The notes: generated by a model from the sequence alone, not told the origin. DNA of 51,454 bases from Dyella silvatica (GCF_026283955.1 NZ_JAPDPE010000019.1:1-51454); one strand, 5' to 3'; numbered from the stretch's first letter, positions 15,335 to 23,537 are shown. A program made the numbers and translations.

Positions 15335-15802
15335 TGTCTACACCCTCTCTTGGTAGAGCGTTCCATTCGCTCTGTCTGAAGCTCGCCCGGCGTTGGGGGA
15401 AGGGATGCATAAGCAAGCAATGGGTGCCGGGGAGTGCGAGCGGAGTCTTCCACGTTAATGCCCGCTTCACAAGTGACTAAAACCTTCACAAGTCGTTGAC
15501 TTACTTAGCTATATGGCACGCTTTATTGCGATCGCAATTTCTTGCGTGTCGCTTTGACGAAAATGCCTTTATAGACTCATAAATCGCCTTTTATGTAGAT
15601 CGATTCAGGCGCTCAAATTCGTGCCCCATAAAAATGCACGGGTTAATCAGCCAGGCCATTGCGCGGACGCAGCATTTATTAGTAACTTTTTGCGAATCGG
15701 CCTGATATGACAGCTTTAATGACTATAATCTTTTCGTTATTTGGCGGTAGCAAGGCGATAAATCGGGCTTTAAAACCCGCTCCGGCTTAACCAACCCTCA
15801 AC
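15335..15802. promoter_or_regulatory. Upstream region of the second receptor gene
   Basis: No gene is visible. The region contains two direct copies of CTTCACAAGT (15465-15474 and 15484-15493, 19 nt apart start to start). It also holds a 14-bp perfect palindrome ATTGCGATCGCAAT (15525-15538). The right half of the palindrome, extended by one base, gives ATCGCAATT, the core of the repeats at 2530-2611 upstream of the other large receptor. Both elements lie 130-205 bp before the start at 15334, a plausible position for regulator binding. Confidence 0.55.
15525..15538. repeat. 14-bp palindrome ATTGCGATCGCAAT
   Basis: A perfect dyad about 190 bp upstream of the receptor start. It shares the ATCGCAATT core with three repeats upstream of the Oar-type receptor gene. 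It is a candidate operator; no cognate regulator is identified in the window. Confidence 0.5.
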
Positions 15803-15846
15803 AAAAAATCAGAACCTGGCGACAGGTCTTGTGAAGTAGTTCACAA
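15803..15846 (-). terminator. Tandem-hairpin terminator of the third receptor gene
   Basis: Reading on the minus strand, stem TTGTGAA/TTCACAA (15829-15835 and 15840-15846) is followed by a short stem ACCTG/CAGGT (15814-15818 and 15823-15827) and then six T (A at 15803-15808). It starts 16 nt past the stop codon. Confidence 0.65.
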
Positions 15847-15861
15847 CGCGATTTATCAGAT

Positions 15862-17985
15862 TTACAAATCCAACTGCGCGCCCAGCATCACACTACGGCC
15901 AGGCGCTGGCTCGTAATAACGGCTATTGCTCTCGTTGACGATCACTGAGCCGATGTAACGATGATCGAGCAGGTTATCGACGCGCGCGCTCAGATGCAGT
16001 CGCGCTGCCCCCCATGGCAGGCCGTAGCCGGCATCGACGCCCAGCAAAACATAGCCGGCAGCGCGGTTGCTATGGAGGTCATCGACGGACACCGCCCCCA
16101 CCCCATTGAGCTCGGCACCGTAACGCCAGCCCATGGCGTCGCCACGTTCCAGCCGCAGCGATCCGTATTGCCCTGGCACACCAGGCATCGGCCCGCCGGC
16201 GCGCACCCAGGTCGCAGGCATGTTGCAGCCACTGCTCGCACAGCTAAGAAACGGACTACGAAATGTCGCTTGCAGATGGGTCAAACCCAGGGCCAGGCGC
16301 CAGCCGTCGCCCAGCACCCCATGCACGGCGACTTCCGCGCCCTGGCGTCGGCTTTGTCCGATATTGCGATAGCTGGAGCGGCCACCGATGTTGCTCGCTA
16401 CCGCCAGTTCATTGCGGGTGTCGGCGCGAAACCAGGCCGCCTCCAGTGCCCAATCCTGACCGGCCTGCCACTTCGCGCCGAGTTCGCCCTGGCGGCTACG
16501 CGCAGGACGCAAGTTGAACGCCAGGCCGGCACCGCCATCGGCCCGATAGCTCAATTCGTTAAAGGTCGGGGTCTCGAAATCGCCACCGATACTGGCGTAA
16601 AGGCGCAGCTGGGCGATGGGTCGATATTGCAAACCCAACACCGGTGTCGTCGCGGTATAGCGCACCCCGCCGCTATCGTCGGGATTGGCTGGGGCGACAT
16701 AGTTATCGCGCACACTGAAGTGCACTTCGCTGTGCCGCAGACCAGCCAGTAACGACCATGACTCGGCGAAATGCCAATACAGCTGTGCGTATTGATCCAG
16801 GTTCCATACGCGATCGTCCTCGTCGCGGCGTAAACGGCCGGTGACGCCCAAGCTGCTGCCGACGAAATTCTCATAGCCGCGGCGCTGCTGATCCTGTGCG
16901 TCGTAACTGCTGCCGACCACCCATTCCAGCGGCCGGCCCAGCCATTCGCCTCGATGTGTCCAGCGGGCGTCGAGGCCGCCGTAATCGCTGGATAAGTCGA
17001 CCACACCGCCCGCATTCAGCGGATTGCGCTGCGCCAATACCGGTATCGCCAACACCTGCTGCACGCCGCGCTGGCCGTAGTAGCCCATGACCCGAAGCTG
17101 ATCGGCCTCGCTCAGCGCTTGCTCGTATACCGCGCCGCCCTGGCTTTGGTGCACGCTTTTGCGCGTATTGAATTGACCCGCCGCCGTGGTCGCCTGACGC
17201 GGATCCTGCTGATATTGCGCGCGGGTCAGGCCGAGTGGGTCTTGCGCACCCGGCAACGCCAGCGTGTTCAATACCAGGGTCAAATGACGCCCATCGCCCA
17301 GCTCGAAGCCCAATTTGGCATTCGCCGATTCGCGCTGGGCACGGCTATGCGCCCGATAGCCGCTGGTCTGAAAGTGCGACAGCGCGAGGTTGTAGTCCAT
17401 CGCCCCCGCGATGCCGCGGGTGGATGCGCCGATCCGGTAGCTATTGTGGCTGCCCGCATAGACACCTATACGTGTCTGTGCGGGCTCGCTGCCATCGGCA
17501 CTCCATAGCTGCACCACACCACCGGACGAGTTGCCATACAACGCCGAGAACGGTCCACGCAGCACCTCGACCCGTTCGGCCGCGTCCAGGCTGAAATGTG
17601 CTAGCTGACCTTGGCCATCCGGCATCGTCGCCGGAATGCCATCGGCATACATCCGCACACCGCGCACCCCGAAGGTGGAGCGCGCACCGAATCCGCGTAT
17701 CGACAACTGCTCGTCTTGTGCGTAGTTCTGCCGATCGCGCGCCAGCACTCCTGGCCCCCCTACCAAGGCCTCGGACAAGTTCACCCCCGGCTTACCGGCA
17801 TCGGCGGCCGCCACACTCACCACGCTAAGCGATGCGGGCAGCTCAAACGGCGGAATATCCAATCGCACCGCGTTGACTCGCACCGGCGGCAACGATGCCG
17901 TCGGCAAGGGGGTATCCGCCCATAGCGGGGCCGCCATCCATCCACCGATGACCATCGCTGCCGCCCTGAACATGGGTCTGCCCAA
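15862..17985 (-). CDS. TonB-dependent receptor, siderophore-type architecture
   Basis: A 707-residue receptor, shorter than the other two and with the proportions of siderophore or metal-chelate receptors. The signal peptide ends near residue 23 (PLWA/DT). A TonB-box-like PPVRVNAV follows, then a plug with RVEVLRGPFSALYGNSSGGVVQL at about 135-160 and a 22-strand-type barrel ending GAQLDL. The plug includes the variant IPATMPDGQGQL, seen in a FecA/PupB-like receptor group. The substrate is not determinable. The start appears to be TTG at 17983-17985: AAGGAA lies 6-7 nt upstream of it, while the first ATG (17971-17973) has no such site at a good distance. The start is divergent from envC. Confidence 0.88.
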   Translation of the reverse strand: MGRPMFRAAAMVIGGWMAAPLWADTPLPTASLPPVRVNAVRLDIPPFELPASLSVVSVAAADAGKPGVNLSEALVGGPGVLARDRQNYAQDEQLSIRGFGARSTFGVRGVRMYADGIPATMPDGQGQLAHFSLDAAERVEVLRGPFSALYGNSSGGVVQLWSADGSEPAQTRIGVYAGSHNSYRIGASTRGIAGAMDYNLALSHFQTSGYRAHSRAQRESANAKLGFELGDGRHLTLVLNTLALPGAQDPLGLTRAQYQQDPRQATTAAGQFNTRKSVHQSQGGAVYEQALSEADQLRVMGYYGQRGVQQVLAIPVLAQRNPLNAGGVVDLSSDYGGLDARWTHRGEWLGRPLEWVVGSSYDAQDQQRRGYENFVGSSLGVTGRLRRDEDDRVWNLDQYAQLYWHFAESWSLLAGLRHSEVHFSVRDNYVAPANPDDSGGVRYTATTPVLGLQYRPIAQLRLYASIGGDFETPTFNELSYRADGGAGLAFNLRPARSRQGELGAKWQAGQDWALEAAWFRADTRNELAVASNIGGRSSYRNIGQSRRQGAEVAVHGVLGDGWRLALGLTHLQATFRSPFLSCASSGCNMPATWVRAGGPMPGVPGQYGSLRLERGDAMGWRYGAELNGVGAVSVDDLHSNRAAGYVLLGVDAGYGLPWGAARLHLSARVDNLLDHRYIGSVIVNESNSRYYEPAPGRSVMLGAQLDL

Positions 17986-18089
17986 AATGGGTTCCTTGCC
18001 GGTCGTTTGTTCCAGTAGATCGGGATACTAGCGTGGGCTATTGGCAATGCATGCTCGCCGCCACCGTTCGGCTCAGTGATAATCCGACG

Positions 18090-19286
18090 ATGCCAAGTCC
18101 AATCGTCCCCCGCGTTCTCAGCTACAGCCTTGCCGCCATCCTGGCCTTGCTGCTCACCGCCAGCCCGGCCATGGCCCGGCAAGACGGCAAGAGCAAGACC
18201 GAACAAGCCGATGCCCAGAAGAAACTGGCCGAGGTCCGCAGCAAGATGGAGGCGCTGGCCAAAGAGCAGGCCGAAACAGCAGCCAAGCGCGACAGTGAAA
18301 ACGCCGAGCTGGCCAAACGCGCCAATGCCGTCGCCAGTGCGGCACGCGCGGTACGTGAAACCGAAACAGCGATCACCGCCAAACAGCACGATCTGGAGCA
18401 ATTGCAGCAACAGCGCACCGAGCTGAAGCACGCGCTGGACGGCCAGCGCTCCGCCATCGCCGAATTGCTGCGCGCCACCTACACCCTTGGCCGCGGCTCC
18501 GATCTGCGCCTGCTGCTTGGCGATGAGGATATTGGCCGCATCGCCCGCGCCCTGGCCTATTCCAAGTATTTCCAGGAAGACCGTGTCCAGCGCGTGCAGA
18601 AGCTGATGGGCGACCTGGCCAAGCTGCAAGAGCTGGAAACCTCGATCGAAGCCGAGAAACAGGCTTTGCAAGACACCCGCACCCAGCGCGAGCAGCAGGC
18701 CAAAGTGCTGGCGCAACAGCGTGCCGAGCAACAAAAACTGGCCGCCGAGACGGACGCCCAATACAAAGACCAGGGCCAGCGACTGGCCGCATTGAAGCAA
18801 AACGCGCAATCGTTGAACGACCTGGTCGCCAAGCTGCAAAAAGCTATCGACGATGCCGCCCGCGAGGCGGAGCGCGCGGCTCGCGCCAACCCCAGCACCC
18901 CCAGCGTCACGCCCGGCAAAGGCGGCGCCAACATCCGCGGCAACCTGCCCTGGCCGGCCAGCGGCGTAGTCAATACATATAGCAATGGCGTGCTGATCAA
19001 GGCACCCGGCGGCAGCGAAGTGCGCGCGGTAGCCCGCGGCAAGGTGATCTATGCCGCCTTTCTGCGCGGCTATGGCCTGCTGCTTATCCTCAACCACGGC
19101 AACGGCTGGATGAGCATGTACGGCAACAATGAAACCCTGCTGCACGGCGTCGGCGACCAGATCGAGGCCAGCGAGCCGATCGGCACCGCCAGCGCCCCCA
19201 CCGGGGTCAACACCGGCGTGTATTTTGAGTTACGCCAAAATAACAAACCGGTCGAACCGCGCAGCTGGCTGAACCGGCAGCGTTGA
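18090..19286 (+). CDS. envC: EnvC-like murein hydrolase activator
   Basis: A periplasmic activator of the septal amidases. The signal peptide is at residues about 1-29 (ending ASPAMA/RQ). A long coiled coil follows (about 30-265, rich in Ala, Glu, Gln and Lys), then a short Pro/Ser linker and a C-terminal LytM-like domain (about 285-395). The LytM domain lacks the canonical zinc ligands: the usual HxH segment is replaced around NHGNGWMSMYGN, as in EnvC, which binds amidases instead of cutting peptidoglycan. The open frame begins at a GTG at 18033, but the ATG at 18090 places the signal peptide at the N-terminus; its ribosome site is weak. The neighbouring ctpA, 107 bp on, is a familiar pairing. 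Confidence 0.92.
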   Translation: MPSPIVPRVLSYSLAAILALLLTASPAMARQDGKSKTEQADAQKKLAEVRSKMEALAKEQAETAAKRDSENAELAKRANAVASAARAVRETETAITAKQHDLEQLQQQRTELKHALDGQRSAIAELLRATYTLGRGSDLRLLLGDEDIGRIARALAYSKYFQEDRVQRVQKLMGDLAKLQELETSIEAEKQALQDTRTQREQQAKVLAQQRAEQQKLAAETDAQYKDQGQRLAALKQNAQSLNDLVAKLQKAIDDAAREAERAARANPSTPSVTPGKGGANIRGNLPWPASGVVNTYSNGVLIKAPGGSEVRAVARGKVIYAAFLRGYGLLLILNHGNGWMSMYGNNETLLHGVGDQIEASEPIGTASAPTGVNTGVYFELRQNNKPVEPRSWLNRQR

Positions 19287-19393
19287 TGACAACGACACCT
19301 CGCCCGCCAATGAATTTCGGCGCCTTGGCGTGGTCTTAATGAGCTTGGCGTAAGCTCACGCCACGCCTACTCGATTTCTCGGAGTTCTTCTGC

Positions 19394-20764
19394 ATGCGGT
19401 TTTCCACCTATAGCCCGATCGCCGCCAGCCTCGCCACCCTGCTGCTGGTCGCACCGCTGGCCCAGGCGCAGACCGCACCCGCTGCCGCCGCTAGCGTCGC
19501 CGCCCCGGCGCACGCCGCATCCGCGCTGGCCACCGACCCGGTCGACCTGGACGACATCCGCAATTTCAGCCGCGTCTACGAGATCGTACGCCAGGCCTAT
19601 GTGGAAAAAGTCGACAACAAGACCCTGATGAAAACGGCGATCAGCGGCATGCTCAGCGGTCTCGACCCGCATAGCGAATACCTCGACAAAGAAGGCCTGG
19701 CCGAATTGAGCGAGGACACTACCGGCCAGTACAGCGGCCTTGGCATCGAGGTACTGCCGGTCGACGGCAGCCTGCGCATCATCGCCCCGATCGACGACAC
19801 CCCCGCCGCGCGCGCCGGCATCAAGCCTGGCGACACCATCATCAAAATCGACGGCAAGCCGGTCAGCTCCGAAAACGTCGACGACATGTTCAAGCAACTG
19901 CGTGGCGAAGAAGGCAGCAAGGTCACCCTGACCATCCTGCACGAGAAAAGCGACAAGCCGGTCGACCTGCCGCTGGTCCGCGAAAAAATCTCCGTCACCA
20001 GCGTCAAGGTACGCAGTCTCGAACCCAGCTACGCCTATGTGCGCATCAGCCAATTCCAGGACGACACCACCCCCGACCTGGAGAAAAAACTCGGCGAATT
20101 GATCAAGAAGAACGGCGCGCAAAAAGGCATCGTGCTTGACCTTCGCTCCAACCCCGGCGGCCTGCTCACCGCCGCCGTCGGCGTCAGCGACGCCTTTCTC
20201 GACAGCGGCACCATCGTCACCACCCGTGGCCGCCTGCAAGACGCCAACCTCAACTTCGCCGCCCATCCCGGCGACCTGATCAACGGCGCGCCCATGGTGG
20301 TGCTGGTCGACAACGGCACCGCATCCGCCGCCGAGATCGTCGCCGGCGCGCTCAAAGACAACCATCGCGCCCTGATCATCGGCCGCCGCACCTTCGGCAA
20401 AGGCGTGGTGCAAACCGTGCTGCCGCTAGACGCCGATCACGCGGTGAAAATCACCACCGCGCGTTACTACACCCCCAGCGGCACCTCGATCCAGGCCGAA
20501 GGCATCAAGCCGGATATCGCCCTCGCCGACCTCGCCGTGAACAAGGCCGATAGCGCCCCTGTGCTGATTGGTTCCGAGGCCGATTTGCACAATCATCTCT
20601 CTAACGAGGATGGCAAGACGGACAAGGACATCAACAACGATGGCAGCGCTGAGAATGCCAAGTTGGCTACGCAGGATTACGCGTTGTCGCAGGCGTTGAA
20701 TGTGTTGAAGGGGATGGCGTTGAATCGTGCTGTGGCGCCGGCTGGTGCTGCGGGCTCGCGTTGA
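19394..20764 (+). CDS. ctpA: Carboxy-terminal processing protease, S41 family
   Basis: A 456-residue periplasmic serine protease that trims C-termini of envelope proteins, often peptidoglycan hydrolases. A signal peptide is present (cleavage near PLAQA/QT). An N-terminal helical segment (DLDDIRNFSRVYEIVRQAYV) comes next, then a PDZ domain (about 110-190, GLGIEVL...GIKPGDTIIKIDG) and the S41 core. The catalytic dyad is visible: Ser311 in NGTASAAEI and Lys336 in RTFGKG, 25 residues apart as usual. The C-terminal tail is Asp/Asn-rich. GGAG precedes the ATG by 9 nt. Its position right after envC suggests a joint role in septal wall turnover. Confidence 0.95.
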   Translation: MRFSTYSPIAASLATLLLVAPLAQAQTAPAAAASVAAPAHAASALATDPVDLDDIRNFSRVYEIVRQAYVEKVDNKTLMKTAISGMLSGLDPHSEYLDKEGLAELSEDTTGQYSGLGIEVLPVDGSLRIIAPIDDTPAARAGIKPGDTIIKIDGKPVSSENVDDMFKQLRGEEGSKVTLTILHEKSDKPVDLPLVREKISVTSVKVRSLEPSYAYVRISQFQDDTTPDLEKKLGELIKKNGAQKGIVLDLRSNPGGLLTAAVGVSDAFLDSGTIVTTRGRLQDANLNFAAHPGDLINGAPMVVLVDNGTASAAEIVAGALKDNHRALIIGRRTFGKGVVQTVLPLDADHAVKITTARYYTPSGTSIQAEGIKPDIALADLAVNKADSAPVLIGSEADLHNHLSNEDGKTDKDINNDGSAENAKLATQDYALSQALNVLKGMALNRAVAPAGAAGSR

Positions 20765-20791
20765 TTTGTTTGGCGGGTTGGTCGCGAGGCG

Positions 20792-21093
20792 TGAGCTTTT
20801 GCTTGTAGGTTGTGGTGCGGCGATTGGGTCGCCTGCGGCGGGCTTTCGAACCCCTGCCGGGGTCCGAGTCACTTTTCTTTGCGTGGCCAAAGAAAAGTAA
20901 CCCAAAGAAAGGCCAACCCCGCTTGTCGCCCTACGGGTGCGTGAGGGCTGGCCGGGCTTTTCGACAGGGCTTCCTGCCCTGGCGAAAAGGCATCGACGTC
21001 CATGTCGATGCCCCTGCGGGCCTGATCGTCCAACCCTCACCGACGCACAGGGGCCCCTAACGTCAAGGGCAAAAGCGAGAGCAAAGGCAACAG
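20792..21093 (+). repeat. Structured intergenic element, copy A
   Basis: One of three copies in the window. In order: a C/G hairpin (ACCCC-TGCC-GGGGT); a perfect 11-bp stem ACTTTTCTTTG/CAAAGAAAAGT (20871-20881 and 20888-20898); the 5' arm of an outer helix (20937-20951); a hairpin of CTTTTCG.CAGGGC/GCCCTG.CGAAAAG (20957-20989) with loop TTCCT; a 9-bp hairpin GGCATCGAC/GTCGATGCC (20989-21012); and the outer-helix 3' arm CCAACCCTCAC (21030-21040) followed by CGCAC. An 82-codon open frame crosses it but is not kept in the other copies, so I do not call a gene. Copy B lies inverted just downstream. Confidence 0.85.
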
Positions 21094-21136
21094 CAACAGC
21101 CTGGGCGTCGCCCCCTCACGAAACAGTATCCCTCAC

Positions 21137-21169
21137 CACTCGGCGACTGCTTGCAGTCGCTCCCGAGTG
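21137..21169. repeat. Hairpin between element copies A and B
   Basis: A two-part stem, CACTCGG and CGACTGC pairing with GCAGTCG and CCGAGTG, with a TT loop and a small bulge. It sits in the short spacer between the two inverted element copies. No T-tract follows. It may be a third structural part of this intergenic block or a remnant of another repeat. Confidence 0.5.
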
Positions 21170-21184
21170 CGCGCAGGACGCGCG

Positions 21185-21479
21185 CTGCTCTTGGGACCCC
21201 TATACCGCGGTGAGGCTGGGGCGACAGGCCCGCAGGGGCATCGACACGGATGTCGATGCCTTTTCGCCAGGGCAGGAGCCCTGTCGAAAAGCCCGACCTA
21301 GCCTCACGCACTCGTAGGGCAGGATGCCCGCAGAGCGCGGCATGGGGGTGGCCTTTCTTTGGGTTACTTTTCTTTGGCCACGCAAAGAAAAGTGACTCGG
21401 ACCCCGGCAGGGGTTCGAAAGCCCGCCGCAGGCGACCCAATCGCCCCACCACAACCTACAAGCAAAAACCCAAGCTCAC
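21185..21479 (-). repeat. Structured intergenic element, copy B (inverted)
   Basis: Nearly identical to copy A over its first 120 bases (21357-21479), in opposite orientation, so A and B could pair into a long cruciform or RNA stem. The 11-bp A/T-rich stem and the CAGGGC/GCCCTG hairpin are retained. The terminal hairpin is GGCATCGAC/GTCGATGCC with a different loop (21237-21260). The central part differs from A and C and carries its own insertion (about 21315-21345). The outer helix reads GTGAGGCT/AGCCTCAC, where A and C have GTGAGGG/CCCTCAC. Confidence 0.85.
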
Positions 21480-21561
21480 CACGAACCCGCGCCGCCGCCA
21501 CATAAAAGCGAAACCCCACCAGAAACAACCCAGCCCGCGATCCCCCAACACCTACAGCAAA

Positions 21562-22068
21562 CTAAATACCAATCTCAGGCGCCAACACCGCCAACCGCGC
21601 CGCCAGCGCCGCGTCACTATCCCGGTCAAGCAAACGAAACCCCGAAAAATCAAACGCCGGCGCCACCAGGCAAGTACACAGCGCATGCCCGCCCAACGGC
21701 CGCGCAGCCTGCCAGGCATACGCCGGCACCACGCACATCGACTCAGCATCGTCGATACCGCGCGCACCCAGCCGATGCCGCCGCAATTGATCGGTATCCG
21801 CGTGATAAATCAGCAACTCCAGCGGTTCGCCTTCGACGAAATGCCAAGCCTCTTCGGCGTCCACGCTATGCCAGGCACTGAACTCACCGGCAGCGAGCAG
21901 GAAATGGATGGCGCTCAACGGCGCGCGCGGCGCGCCGGATGGTTGTGGTGCGGGGTAGATGCGCCGGTAGTGGCCGCCTTCAGGATGCGCTTGCAACGCC
22001 AGGTGATCGATCAACACCTGCGCTGGCGTCGTCGTGCTCACCCGGTCAACCTGCGGCGGCCGCATCAC
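21562..22068 (-). CDS. Cupin-fold protein, DUF985 family
   Basis: A 168-residue single-domain protein matching the DUF985 (Cupin_5) family. Diagnostic stretches are HPEGGHYRRIY near residue 28, AIHFLLAAGEFSAWHSVDAEEAWHFVEGEPLEL in the middle and the late CTCLVAPAFDFSGFRL. The family has a beta-barrel fold and often binds a metal through His/Glu; the biochemical role is not established and no substrate is proposed. Its start lies within the tatC 3' end (23-nt overlap), so it is probably translated from the tat transcript. Tandem Met codons at the start leave a one-codon ambiguity. Confidence 0.85.
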   Translation of the reverse strand: MMRPPQVDRVSTTTPAQVLIDHLALQAHPEGGHYRRIYPAPQPSGAPRAPLSAIHFLLAAGEFSAWHSVDAEEAWHFVEGEPLELLIYHADTDQLRRHRLGARGIDDAESMCVVPAYAWQAARPLGGHALCTCLVAPAFDFSGFRLLDRDSDAALAARLAVLAPEIGI

Positions 22069-22840
22069 TCGGCTTCACCAGCCAACGCACCGCCAGTACA
22101 CCCAGCTCGTAAAGCAGGCACATGGGTATGGCCAACATAATCATCGAAGTGATGTCGGGCGGGGTGATGAAGGCGGCGATGGCGAAGGCGCCGACGACCG
22201 CATAGCGGCGACCACTGCGCAGTTGCTCCACATTGACGACACCGATCGCGGCAAGAATCACCACCGCCACCGGCACCTCAAAACACAGGCCGAAGGCAAA
22301 GAACATCAGCATGACGAAGTCGAGATAATGGGTGATGTCCGTCATCATCTCCACACCCTGAGGCGTCACCGCGACCAGGAAGCGGAACGCCGCCGGCAGC
22401 ACCAGAAAGTAAGCAAAGGCGCAGCCGATATAGAACAACAACACCGCCGCGACCAACAACGGCCGGGCCAGACGTTTTTCGTGCTTATACAAACCCGGAC
22501 TGACAAAGGCCCATAGCTGATACAGGATCACCGGCATGCTGATGAATAAGGCGGTGTAGAACGCCAACTTCAGCGGAGTTACAAAGGGGCTGGCCACTTC
22601 GGTGGCGATCAGATGCGCACCTTGCGGCAAGCGCGCCACTAGGGGCGCCGCCAGCTCGGCGTAGAGCCGGTTTGCGAACGGCATCAGTGCCGCCAGCACG
22701 ACCACGATGGCAATCACCGCCTTGAGCAGGCGCGAGCGCAGTTCGATCAGATGCGAGAACAAGCCCTCCTGCAATTCTTCATGCAGGTCGTCGGATTCGA
22801 GGCGGCGTGGCTCGGAAGGGTCGTGCTCAGGTGCCGCCAT
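22046..22840 (-). CDS. tatC: Twin-arginine translocase subunit TatC
   Basis: A 264-residue integral membrane protein with six predicted helices. It is the receptor of the Tat system, recognising the twin-arginine signal of folded cargo. The N-terminal cytoplasmic segment carries the conserved SHLIELRSRLL. The periplasmic loop and the FSYFLVLP-like segment (CAFAYFLVLPAAFRFL) follow, and the third cytoplasmic loop includes FGLCFEVPV, a hallmark of the family. It overlaps tatB by 14 nt upstream and the cupin gene by 23 nt downstream. Confidence 0.97.
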   Translation of the reverse strand: MAAPEHDPSEPRRLESDDLHEELQEGLFSHLIELRSRLLKAVIAIVVVLAALMPFANRLYAELAAPLVARLPQGAHLIATEVASPFVTPLKLAFYTALFISMPVILYQLWAFVSPGLYKHEKRLARPLLVAAVLLFYIGCAFAYFLVLPAAFRFLVAVTPQGVEMMTDITHYLDFVMLMFFAFGLCFEVPVAVVILAAIGVVNVEQLRSGRRYAVVGAFAIAAFITPPDITSMIMLAIPMCLLYELGVLAVRWLVKPSDAAAAG

Positions 22841-23258
22841 GCGGAACGTCCTTGGGCAGTTCGCCGTTCACAGGTGCAGCGGCAACTGCGTCGGCAGGCG
22901 TAGTGGCGGGAGTGGTTTCAGTAGCGATGGCGGCGGTATCGCTGGCTGCTGCGGGTGCGGGTGCCGCTGGCGAGACGATCGAGGCTGCCTCGGCAAAGGG
23001 CTCGCGAACCCGGTTGACGGTGGCATTGAGATTGGCTTGCGCCGCCTCGGCCTGGGCGGCGGCTTCGCGCGCGTGGCGTTTGATCTCTTCCACTTGCAGC
23101 TCGCGCTCGACCTCGGCGCGCACGTTGTCCCAACCGTTACGCGCCCGTCGCAGCAAGGCACCTGCGGTGCGTGCCACGCCGGGGAGTTTTTCTGGGCCGA
23201 GTACGATCAGCGCGACAAGCGCGAGCAGCACCAGCTTGCCGAAGCTGATCTCGATCAT
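22827..23258 (-). CDS. tatB: Sec-independent translocase subunit TatB
   Basis: A 143-residue protein with a single N-terminal membrane helix (residues 2-21, ending VLGPEKLP, the TatB-type hinge), then an amphipathic helix and a charged helical region to about residue 85. The C-terminal tail is rich in Ala, Pro and Thr and probably disordered. TatB binds the cargo signal peptide together with TatC. The MIEISFGKL start is characteristic. It lies 21 nt after tatA and overlaps tatC. Confidence 0.95.
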   Translation of the reverse strand: MIEISFGKLVLLALVALIVLGPEKLPGVARTAGALLRRARNGWDNVRAEVERELQVEEIKRHAREAAAQAEAAQANLNATVNRVREPFAEAASIVSPAAPAPAAASDTAAIATETTPATTPADAVAAAPVNGELPKDVPHGGT

Positions 23259-23279
23259 GGTCTAAAGCGTGTCCTGCGC

Positions 23280-23537
23280 TTATTTCGATTCGCTGGAATC
23301 GTGTTGATTCTGCGTGGTCTGGTTGGGTGCCGACTGATTCTGCGTGGTATGCGGGGCCGCTACCGGATCGGCCTGCAAGCGCTCGCCGTCCTTGGGTTTG
23401 TCGCCTTCGCCGCCATCCAGGCCTTTCTTGAAATCCCGCACGGCACCGCCGAGATCCGAGCCGATATTGCGCAATTTCTTGGTGCCGAAAATCAGCACGA
23501 CCACGACCAGAAGAATAATGAGATGGGTAATGCTCAT
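23280..23537 (-). CDS. tatA: Sec-independent translocase subunit TatA
   Basis: An 85-residue protein: a membrane helix ([20 protein letters not shown]), the FG hinge, then an amphipathic helix ([19 protein letters not shown]) and a polar Gln/Asn/Ser tail. TatA multimers form the translocation site. It is first of the tatABC operon. A promoter is probably in the 95-bp gap after the SYLF gene, though none was identified by motif. Confidence 0.95.
   Translation of the reverse strand: MSITHLIILLVVVVLIFGTKKLRNIGSDLGGAVRDFKKGLDGGEGDKPKDGERLQADPVAAPHTTQNQSAPNQTTQNQHDSSESK

Noticed and set aside
20848-20873. T-arm-like TTCGAACCCC segment suggesting a tRNA or tRNA-derived element
   Set aside because: No acceptor stem, D-arm or anticodon arm can be folded around it; it is part of the repeat element.
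20812-21060. 82-residue open frame in element copy A (and similar ones in copies B and C)
   Set aside because: The frame is not shared by the copies after a one-base indel, no ribosome site is seen, and the sequence is better explained as a structured repeat.
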